Of a stretch of DNA of 64,000 nucleotides, positions 36,901 to 48,900 are shown piece by piece. The first letter of the stretch is position 1. Every line of letters starts with the position of its first letter. The DNA comes from Elysia chlorotica (lineage: Eukaryota; Mollusca; Gastropoda; Plakobranchidae), in NCBI GenBank assembly GCA_003991915.1, contig RQTK01000164.1:156830-220829 (forward strand), read 5' to 3'. The notes beneath the pieces were generated by a model. That model was not told the origin of the DNA. It ran no database searches and saw nothing but the letters and a program-made list of their open reading frames with translations. A program made the translations under genes and the position numbers.

Positions 36901-39900
36901 AGGAATTACATTTTTTTCTTCTTTATGCAGCATGAAGGGGTGAACTAAAAGAATACTTTAAAGTTATTTAATGCGTAAACCAAAGTTTCTAGTACTGTAT
37001 TTGGATCACGCGTCAGAAATAACTCCATCGCCATGGGTGATACAAATTCTAATTTTTTTCAAAATTCAGTAATTTTTTGACAAAATAGCGATTTAATTTA
37101 ATGTTTTTGTCAAAGCTTTTGGGGATTTGGTAACTTAATTTTTTCTTCCCATATGCATGTTTCACAGCTACGTTTTATCTCTTCTTGAAAACATTTTTGA
37201 TTTCTAAAGGTTGATTCTGATTAATATAATTTTGAGTTTTAGCACACTTAAAATTCAACTGTAATCCTTCAATTATGCCCATTCAACAATGATCCCAAAT
37301 TTCGTGGGTTCCCGACTAATAATGAGAAAAATATTAATTTAATCTTAGCACATGTTACAGTTTTTACCGGGCAAATAGCCACTTCCTAAGTTATTTTACT
37401 ACAGTAAAACATGACTGTAGCGGAACTTTTGGTTCTAGAAGAAAAATATTACTTTAAGCAAGCTCCCAGTATACACATGCCAAGGAAACACTACCAAAAA
37501 TTCCTATTTTTAACTTACTATCTCCCTTTTTAAAAATAAAATTAACGTTACCCATGACCCTTGAAATTGACTCTTATGAATTAATTGGTTTTCCTCTTGT
37601 GTTAGTTTGTTTTTGTTTCTCACAGCCTCTTCTTCGTGTAGTTTTACTCAGGATCTGAAAAACCACCTTAACAGTAGCACCCATAACACCCCTACAACCC
37701 CACTTCTACCTCTCTCTTTCTCTCTCTCTCCTGAGTCATCAATATAGCCGCCACTGTGCTGACATGCTGTAATTACTGTCTCATCTCCGACTCTCCCTAT
37801 CTCAACCTCATTCATCAGTGGGTGTACCACTCTCATGGCGAATCTTTGACTGCATGCCCGTTGAACACCTTTTCCCCATTGTATTTCAGTATTACATTTA
37901 CACACCGTATCACACTGCACATTCACATCAAAGGCTGCCAAGCTCGCTCCCTTGCATTCTCTCTCTGTCTCTGTCTCTGTCTCTCCATCTATAGATCTGA
38001 TTTAGATTATATAAATACTTATATTCGATTGTTTAATGAACATTTTTTTAAGTGTTTCTAAAAATTACTTCATTTATTGTTTATTTTTTAGTTCTTAGAG
38101 TTCAGAGCACAAAATGTTGTCAGACTCTCAAGCGCACCTGATGGTAATGATAGGCTGCATATCGCTCCCGTTACTCAGAACAAGCCAACAGCTAAAGCGG
38201 TGACTATAAGCAAAGCAATGAGAGCATACATGGAACAAGCGAGGGCTTACGGTAAGGCAATATTTGAATGCATAATACATTATTTTTAACATATAAAGTA
38301 AAAAGCATCTGCAGGTTAAGATAGCAGTAAAGTATTTTAAGGTAATGTCAAGAATAAATGATCTCCTTGTAGATTCATGCCTCATGCTTACTTTACTTTC
38401 TAACCCCCACATTTTTTCCCATGACAATCTAATTTAAATCACATACAGATACTACAGTACAATGTTGAATGTGATGAAGCTTTGATTAAAGTAGATTGAT
38501 ATCATTTTGTTGCAACATTTTGCCTTTTTCTTTTGCTTAATGGACATTATTGCCATTTATCATTTTCCCATAAGATTTTTATTTGGAATATATTGCTCTG
38601 CAGCCCAGATGACCTTTGAAAACTTCCATTTTGCATCCTTGACCCAACCTTTTCATTATATTCATGTAAATGTTCAAAATCAAATGCATTGTTGTTTTGT
38701 ATTTTTTATGAGCTGATGAAGTTAGGCAAACTCAAGATTAAATTAAGATGTTTAAAAACTTAACAGTTTTCAAGTCTTACGGCTTTGCAGAAAGGTCTTT
38801 AACTTTTCATTTTACATCTATCTACATAATTATATGTATATTTATCTCCCTCGCATATATATATTATATATGTATATTTATCTCCCTCGCATATATATAT
38901 ATTCTTTATTTCCTATATTATGATTTTACTTCATTTGCCACTCACTTTTTATTTTTCTAGCCAAATATCAATATACATAACCTTTCATATTTCGATGTGT
39001 CAGTCTTTAAACTTCATAACCATTTTACTAATTTTAAATAATTGAACACTGTCCATCCATGTATTTTCCAGCAACCATTTCTTCAAATAATCGCTTATAC
39101 CATCATAGGTTTTACTTTGGTCTATTTACTAAGCATTCCAAAGATCTACATTTCAATCATATATCTCAAACCATATTATCTCTCTTTTTTAGATGATAAA
39201 ATGAAATCTGAAGTTGCAGACTTTGAGATTGGCAAGAGACATTTAGCAAATATCATGGGAGAAGATCCTGATAGCTTTACCCAAGAAGACGTGGATGTAA
39301 GTATTGCAAAGTTGTAAATATTTTGCTTTTTGTATACAGTGGAAACCTCGTAATTCAAATTGCTTGGGAATTAACCTAAACTTCGAATTAAGAGAATTCA
39401 AATTACAGCAGGGGACATACATGAACCTCAAAAGTATACTATTAGATTTAGAATGAGGAGCTAGAATTTTACCTTTTTTTTTTTTTTTGAGAAACTGCAT
39501 TTATGATAGTTCCTATTATTTTCTTTCTATGGCAAGCTTCTCCCAACCCCATTTCTATAAAAGGCATGTCTTGGGCAGCAATGAGCAACGGATTTTGCTT
39601 GACAGGTAGATGTAGTACTTTTGTAATGCCTATTGGTGTGAGCTTCGAATTAAGAGAATCACACCACAACAATTTTGAATTATGAGTCTGATTTTAAGAA
39701 AGCCAAAGAGAGATAATTAACCTAATCTCTTGCAAAATTCGGTTGATGAGAAATTTGAATTATCAGACTTCATTTTGTGAGGTTTCCACTGTAGATGTAT
39801 TAATATTTTAATTCCTGCTAACATTTTCTAATCGTCATTCACACATTCTATTTGCCAAATTTTTTTGTTTTCTGGTATCTACAAGGTGTAAGGAAAGTTT

Positions 39901-42900
39901 TGATAACATAAAGCACTAGTGTAAAAAAAAGAATATGCCAAATAGACCATTGTACCTTTGAATATAATTGATTTGCCCATCCAATGTGCAAAATTGTCAA
40001 GCTCCGATCATCATGAATAGATCTTTTTTCTCCCCTTACCGTATCTATTGAAAGGCAATTTTTAAAGACTATCTTTATTACTCTCCTAACATATGTTATC
40101 TATATTTTACTAAGACTAATAGTTTTCTACAGGCACACAAGAAAATTTTAAATTGAAAATGAGCGTGTGGAAAGTTTTGAGTTTTATGTGAATAAGTCTC
40201 GTCAAAAAATTTAGGAACAGCACTTAATTATTTAATTTGTTCAATTTTTTCCTCTTTAGAGAGCAATAGAATATCTTCTTCCTTCTGGATTATATGATAA
40301 AAAAGCAAGGCCAGTAATGAAGGTAAGTCAACATAGTTATTTTGTTTAAACATATAAATTTTAAAAAAAAAGCTTGCATGTATTTTAGTCAAATAAAATT
40401 ATTTGTGGAAATTATGTCAGCCTTTTTTGTCTACCAAAGTTGTACATTTTTTTTAATATATTTTTTTTCTGTTTTTTTTGGTAGGCATATGAACCGTTCA
40501 TTCTTTACCATATTTGATTGTTTGTCAATTGACATTTTTTACCTCTTTTATTTCACAGGACCCATATGAAATTTTCCCAAAGAAAAAAGGTAAGTTCCAA
40601 TTTTTTTTTCACACAAAGAATAAGTTGGACATAGGTTACCTTCTTAACATCCAACGTCAGTAGACGGGTCCCAAGACAAACAGAGACAGCGCAGGGATAC
40701 CAAGACTACTGTGTCAACAGATTACATTTTACAGACACTAACAAACATTGAGACATAAGTAAAAGTTTATTGAAAAATTTGTTGCTTTTACTGCTTACAG
40801 AAAAAAACTGTTTTGGGGTAGATGGCTTTTTTCTTTTAACAGGGGAATTTGAACTACCCATAGAAAAGTGAATAGCTGGGATAGGATTATATCACGCCGG
40901 GACTATTGCTCTTTTTAACTTTCACTTTGTTTTTGTCTCTCACAAAGTGAGGTATATTTCCTAGCCTTTGAACTTCATAGGTAGATTCTATAGTTCAAAA
41001 GTATTTTATATTTGCTTTAAGTAAATGTTTGAAGAAACTTTTTTTTCTATATCTTCTCTAAGCGGCACAGTTTGGCTTAGACGGAAGACCTTATCACTGG
41101 ATGTATTTTACCATTCTTCCGAATTATTACAGTGCACTGTATGTAAGTCCATGATGTCTAAATAAATGAAATAAGGACATGAAATGCATTTAATTTTTTT
41201 TTTAAGAAAGTACAATCAGAACCTATGTGGATTTTGTTGTTTTGAACACACTATTGTATTGATATGATTTTTCTTATTTTATCAATTTTTGCATGTATTG
41301 TTTATAACTGTCTGAAAGCATTGCGTTTCATGCCATACACATTTGTCTTAGGAAAATTAAGTAATAGTGAACAATAAAAACAATTTTTTGGACAATACTA
41401 TGCTTCCTGTGAAATAAAATAAGCCATAACTTACTCAAATATATAGAAATATTTAACCCTTTTTACCCTAAAGAATTCCAGCTTAATTGAATCTGAAATC
41501 CAAAAGGCAGGGATATTAATCTAATTGTTAATGATTTTTACAAACACACAAACTTAAAAAAATCAACACAAACATAATGTAACGAAATAGATTTTTAAAA
41601 AGAAAAGAAAAGTTGAAAATTATATTCAATTATTATGTGTATTCATATTTCTTTTGCTTTTCTGTTAAAAAAATGTAAATGGAAAAGTTATGCGTTTTCT
41701 CTCACTGACTCAAAATATACACCAGCAGTGCTTTTAGTGCCTCCTATAAGCTGGTCTAAGTCTTGGTTTAAAGGTTCAATGTCTAAATTCATGTCACTGT
41801 TGTCATAATTGTCATAAGCAGTGTCTAAATTAGGTTTATCAATCATGCATGAAGTTGAAAGCCATCTTTACTGATTGTTGATGTCAAAGTGAAACTAAAA
41901 AAAAAAATACTGGACTGAAAGACATGCTCCTATTCGTCGAACTTTTGTCTTAATTTGATTGGACAATACATGTATTTCCCGAAGGGACTGTCATGGCTGC
42001 CTTCGTTGTTCCCTGTCATGGCTGCCTTCGTTGCGAATGTAAACATGAAGTTTTACACTACAGCGTTCGCTTTTTGTTGTGTTTTTTTTTTTAGAGCTTA
42101 GATTGTATAAATTAATAATTTTCAAACTAGACCTAATGTTATTTACATCCGTTAGTTTTTCTTACTAGAGGTGTATTATAACACAAGTTAAGCTATTTAA
42201 TTAATCGTCACTTAAATTGAATTAGGTCTACTTGATGTAGCAGATCTAAATCATAAATGTGTTTGTTGTTGTTTTTGTTGTTGTTTTTTTAGTTTTAAAT
42301 TTAGATAAAGACAATCACCTCAGTTAAAATTTGCTAACAATTGACGTGCGAGTTATGTTTTGTTGTTGTTTTTGTTTTGTTTTTTGTTTGTTTAGCGTTA
42401 TTGTGCGCGCTTTTTCTCTCTATACCAACAAATCTTAAAATGGTATTATTCATTAAGTTGAATTAGATCTAAGTATTTTAAGTAAAAAATGGTTGATTGT
42501 TATTGGAAAAAAAGAAACAAAGAGAAGGAAAATGTATATAAACAATAATAAAATATGTAAATTACACCAAAAAAAATTTAATCCGCCTGTTAATCAAACT
42601 TTGAAGTAATCAAACCTGGTAATGATATTCAATAATATTGTGTTGAAATTAAGCAGTAATACTGAAGAATAAGAATAAGAAGAAGAAGACCCTTCAATTT
42701 TTTAATGTTACTTGTAGCGAATATAAAATAAAAATGTATGAGTAAACAGTATACTGTAAGATCCTAGCTTAAATGCTCTTTTTCCAAAAGACGCGCACAC
42801 GTATTAAAGTATTATTGAAACAAATATTATGGCCTTATGAACTCTAAACTAAACTGATGGTAGTAGCAGTAGTAAAAGTAGTAGTAGCATAAAAAGAAAC

Positions 42901-45900
42901 GAAGAAAGTTATAAATGTTTAAGCGAAAAATTTTTATTGTTCCAAATTAATGATTTTCACAAGATCGTGATGCATTTAAAATTTCTAGACACCAAGCCTA
43001 CAAATTTATTTAAAAAAAGGGAAAGGGAAAGAGATCCAATTAAAAAAGAAAACACATAAATGCTACTAATCATCCGTAAAAATTACCAATAGAGATTTAA
43101 AACTAAAAAAAAAAAAACACTTTAACATCACGTAATTCAATTTAAGGATGATTCATGATTGATTAATGAAATAGCTTAACTTGTGTTATGATACAGCTCT
43201 AGTTAGAAAAACTAACGGGTGTAAATATTTATTAATTTATTCAATTTACGCTCCAATAAAACAAAAACAAACAACGAACGTTGTAAAACTTCTTGTTTAC
43301 ACTCGCAACGATCAGCCCCGCAATGAAGGTAGCAATGACAGTCCATTCGCGAAATATTGCCTAATTTAATTGCAACACAGTCAGCCAACAACAAAGGTAG
43401 CCATGACAGTCCATTCGCTAAATATTGTCCAATCAAATTAAGACGAAAGTTCTACGAATAGGAGCCTGTGACTGTAAGTTTCATAAAAAATGAACTTCTA
43501 TTTCTACTTAATTTTACTTACTAACATTGAACTAAAGGAAAAAAAAATACACTAACCTTTGTTCTTCTCTATGTGGCTGAAAAGGAAATAACGTGGAAAC
43601 TTGAGGCTCTGAAGGATTTAGAGGACCAGATGAGAGCAGAAAACAGACAAGATGAGATGGAGGGGCAGTCTTTGTGAGAAGATTTTTTTTAAATAATTCG
43701 CTGCCATTTCAATGTGATCTTTCTACTTACTGTTTTGTTTCGAAGCTCTTCTGCTTCGGAAAGGTGAAATGTCATCTTTACACAGTCCTAGCAGTAAAAA
43801 ACTCACTACACTGTCTTCAGTGAGGTAGTGTCAATAGCCTCAATCTCAGTCGCATCCGCTTGCACCGAGGTTTTTAATATTTATTTTTTTAGTTGCAAAC
43901 GCTGCATTATGGTAAAAAGGGACAAAATGTTGCACTGCAGCAACTTAAGTTACTTTAATATGCTAGGGTTTAACATGACACAAACATTTAAAAATCAACC
44001 CTTAATTTAAATTTGCTAAAAAAAAAACAACTCAGCTACATTCATAAAAATGAACTTCTATTTCTACTTAATTTTACTTACTAACATTTAGCTAAAGGAA
44101 AAAAAATACACTAACCTTTGTTCTTCTCTCTGTGGTTGAAAAGGAAATAACGTGGAAACTTGAGGCGCTGAAGGATTTAGAGGACCAGATGAGAGCAGAA
44201 AACAGACAAGATGAGATGGAGGGGCAGTCTTTGTGAGAAGATTTTTTAAATAATTCGCTGCCATGTTGTTCAAGTATCTGTATATATATTTTAGTAAAAT
44301 CAAGGGGTTCTTTGCAAAAGGCTCGGAGACGGCTCAACCTATAATTATGAAATTTTCACAGAAGCTAGAATCTAGGCTTACTTAAGCAATCAATCTAAAT
44401 CTAAAATATTGGGTTACTTGAGCAGTCTATCTAGATCTACAATATAGGCTTAACTAATGAAAAGGGTTTTATAGATCTAGATCTAATCTCAAATTCAGTA
44501 CCTTTATTTTGTCATTGCTACCAGTGCGAACTTGCACAGGGGGAGATCTATGATTGTGTTGTTTCTTACTATTTTTGCATATTTTGTTTAAAACAGAACT
44601 GATATATAAAACTTGTGGATAATATTAGAAATACTCTTTTAAAAAATCAAAATGTCTATCCTTTTTATTGCATGATAATTAGATAAATATATGTTCTGAT
44701 TTGTAAAAAAAAACCTCATCTATTTGCAGCAATACAGCTTCTAGTGAGTGGGTATCCCTTCAAGCTTTAAAAACTAAAATGGTTGAAAACATCAAGGAGA
44801 AAGAGGTAGTGTTTTGTTTTTTAAAGTATTGGAATAAATTATAATTTTACTGATTTTTATGCAATTTTTTCAGATGAAAATCTTTGGGTACATATGAAGT
44901 AATAAATAGCAAGGAAGTCTTAATTTTTCTCTTTTGCTATTAGAATAGGAGCATGTATAAAAAAACCAGTTTGAATCCATTTTTTTTTTTTCAAGCTATG
45001 AATCAAAGATGTTATGGTTTTTAAATAATAAATTACATTTAAAACTCTTTTCAGTACAAACATTTTGTGACTTTGATGGAGAGACTAGCTTCACATCCCC
45101 TGTCTGCAAGGGAGAAAGATTTTATCATGGAATGGAGAGTTTTGCTTCAATCAGAGGAATTGCAGAGTGCCGTCCCCGAGGTTAGAACATTAGAAGCCTC
45201 ACAAAGTGTGTACGAGATAGACCGATATTTAATTTAGCTCTTATACAATTAAAAAGAAAAGTATACCAACCTTTAATATTAAAAGATAACCGCATTTAAA
45301 AAGATAGTTGAATGGCGTAAAAAAAAAAAGAGAACAGTGGAAGATGGGAAATTAAATCGGAGATATTGTGAACAAGACATTCATCACCAAGTTGGTATGA
45401 ATTTAAGTTAATAGAACAAATAACAAAATTCCCTCTTGGAATAAAACAAGAAGGTTTCTTATTGTCTAATATACTTAATGCAAATAAATCATAAGTTACA
45501 GAAAAGGGATTTTCCCCTTTTCTTTGTTTTTCATTGTTCCTTTTCACCTAGCAATTAAGAATATTTCAGGGATATCCACGTCATTTCTGAGGCCTCTTAA
45601 GCCTGGAGGATTTAAAAAACAGACGAAAGGAAATTAAAACTTTCTCATATGAAAGGCTACTGGAAGATTTTAAGAATCCCATAAACCCGCAAAAAGATGC
45701 AATGAAAGCATAGAATTCAAGAACTCAGCATCCAAGATTTTAAACTTTTTTCACATCATTAAAGAAAAACACAACTTTAACACTTTGTATCTCGACATCA
45801 AAGCATTGAAAGGATATGTATGGAGGGCACCGTAGAGGGAGATGAGGGTGGGGCGAACTGAGAAGGATGTTGAAGAATGGCTTGAGTTGAAATGAGATAA

Positions 45901-48900
45901 CCCTTACACATAGGTTTTCTGCCAGAAGGTGTGGAACGCTACGTTTGAAAAAGATCTGTCATGACAATGATTCACATGTAGTGATGTAGTACATTGTAGT
46001 AGTTTACGACTGATAGTTAGAATACACAATAAAGAAGGCTTGCAACGAGTTGTAAGATACCGCGACCTTGCACTTACGTCCCTTAAGTATTTTTCGTCAT
46101 ACATGTGCTTTGATGTTAGTAAAAAAGAAATATGGAGATTTTTGATAATGTATTTTATTTTTTGTTTTGTTTTGTGTGGGTTTTTTTTTTTTCAGGTTGA
46201 AGTTGAAGAGGGTGGAAGGATGTGTGCAACAGCTTCCGGTAACACTTAGTTTAGTTTGCTTGTTTTATTGCTTCTTTTTATGTGAACATCATTTTACATG
46301 TCTTTAGAAGGGTTAAATGCTTTCTTTTTTGTTTGGGTAGGTTTATAAATTAAAAAAAAACAACCCAACTCTTTGTACTTTTTTTTATATGAAGAGAAAA
46401 GTGAATGTATTTTTTTTATTTCTTTGTCACTATCTATGTAAAAAGATGTAAGAAAGATAAAGATTTATTATTTTAGACACTAGCTTAGCCTAATAGCAAA
46501 AAATAACATGTCTAATTTTTTGTGATAATCAAAGAACCAATTAACTAAGAAGTTTTAAAAACACACTTATGGCCTTTCTTTTGTTTCCATGGAATATTAC
46601 TTTTTATTCATTTGTATGTTTGACTTTTTTTCAGGCACAAGAAAATCATCTAACGCTATTGTTAAAGTGTACATGCCTGGTTCGGGAAAATTCAATATAA
46701 ATGGCAAAGACTTGACTTACTTCTCACAAAATTTGTACAGGTTTGTTTTGCACTCACTAGGTTATTAATCTTTTTTATCCTTTTGCAATTTTTTTTAAAA
46801 TTATTAACATGTATGTGACTAAGTAGGATCTAAATTCAGCTTTTTTATTTATTTCAGTCCTTTATTCATTAAATTAATTGATAACATGATTGAAATTTAA
46901 AAAAAAAAAAGTCAATTCAACACCGCTCACTACTTGCTGAAGTAAATTCCAAACTTTTTTTGCATCATTAATGTAATTCCAATAATCAGTAGCAAGGTTG
47001 TATGAAACATGGCAAATGTGGCCATTCAGTTTGCTCTCAGGGCTAGCCCTAGGTGCCTGTCACTGGTGGACGGATCTGAAATTAATCACATGTCAAGCGC
47101 GCTGTCTGAGGAATGAGCCTGTGCATAAAGCCAGACACCCAATATTTTCGTTTTTCGTTTTTTTTTGCACCTCATTAAATCTAGTTATACTAAGACGAAA
47201 TGCATGATTCTTGGATTCACTTTAGAGTCCTAAACCTTGCAAGTAAGACGCACTTATTTGTTTCTCGATATCTTTATTAGTTCCCTTATTACAAAGGGAT
47301 AAAAATGTGTTGTGTTATGTTGTGATAATAGGTATGGCTAGCAAAATTTTTATATTGGTTTATTTTTAGTAATTTAATTAGCACAAACCAATCAATATTT
47401 TCTTTAGAAAGACATAAAAATCCACAGTTAGAGCAAATTATTATAAATCTTTTGTGAATGTTTGAAATGCAATCAGTCTTCATTTGATTTTCCAAAAGAA
47501 TTCCCTCCTTTCTAAACTTACTCAGGCTACGTGGATTCAATAAACATTGAACTGTAATTGTAAAACGCAAATGACAACCATAGTCACTAGAATCTATTCC
47601 ACACATTCAAACATTTATCACCAAGTACATGATATTATTTAGAAAATACTGTAGGGAAAAATTATACCCGAACAACACATTTTAGAATCACACTGTATCC
47701 CATGGATACAGAGATACGTGTAAGGCTTTGGTTTGGCTTTTCAAGGTAAGCAGGGGGGAGAGCTAATTCATGCATCTCTAGCAAAACTAGAGAGGAGAAG
47801 GGTAGCAGTTTGCAACCTTAAAAATAATTTTACAATCCCAACACGTTAAAAAATCTTTTGAACTTTCAACTCTTAAGTTTAAGTCATGTCCCACCTATAA
47901 AAGAAAAGCGCAAGACGAAACAAACAATGGACTGAAAAAAAAAGATGGTATCAGTTATTCACAGAGACAAAAAAAATAGACATATGTATTACATGTAAAG
48001 CATTATTTATCTTTCTGACTTAGCATATGGAGTTTGTGTATAATTCACGTGGCTGACTCGGACAAAAATGATTCAAAGTACTTTATCTGAGATACGGATC
48101 TCCATTCATTCATTGCCGTGCCGTGCAAACTTATCCAGCGCTGAATGGGTTATATTACCTGGATTATATACGCCCATTGCTTGAAAACGAAAGACTGATC
48201 CCTATTGTCGCAAGGTGATACTACTATTTAAAATTAACTTTACAAGTCGCATTTATTCTGAAGTATTGATGTGTTACCTGCGGGCACGCTGTACGAGCTC
48301 GCAAAGTTGTGGTTTGACTGGCGCAAGTGGTAGAGCGTTGGCCTCCCAATGAGGATGTCTCCATTTTGGAACGGACAGCCAACAAAAGTAATTTGGTCGG
48401 ATTTGATTCCCTGCTGACTGGATGAGTGTCAGTATAATGTGATCCACTGAGACAAGCCCTGGTATCCCTGCACTGTCTCTGTGTGTGGCAGCACGTAAAA
48501 TTGTCAGGTGTCCAATACATAGCTTAAGTTCTGTCGTTGGATCAACCAGCTAGAGAAGCTCTGTAGTCCACCATCTTCTTAGGAACAGTTAAAATGGCAA
48601 GTAAATTGCTAATAATGGTGTCCTGACTCGTAAAACTCATCATTAGCACAGCTACAGAATATCATAACACCATCTGTATTTTTGTTATTTAACATCAGAG
48701 AAACACTGCTGTTACCCCTGGTGGTGTCTGGTCTGCTGGGGAAAGTTGACGCAGAGGTAGATGTGGAACTGGGCGGCCCCACTGGTCAGGCTGGCGCCAT
48801 CAGACTCGGTCTGTCCCGAGCCCTCCTGGCATTTGTGGAGGAGGATGTCAAGGAAAAAATGCGCCTCAGTGAGTAGATCTTTGAAAAGGCATGGTGCATG

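Noticed and set aside
39042..39317. 91-codon plus-strand frame as a separate gene
   Set aside because: Only its last part (from 39193) is coding and is MRPS9 exon 3; the front is intron.
48318..48395. Possible tRNA gene on the plus strand
   Set aside because: It continues directly into the body of a repeat found elsewhere in the window, so it is the head of a SINE.
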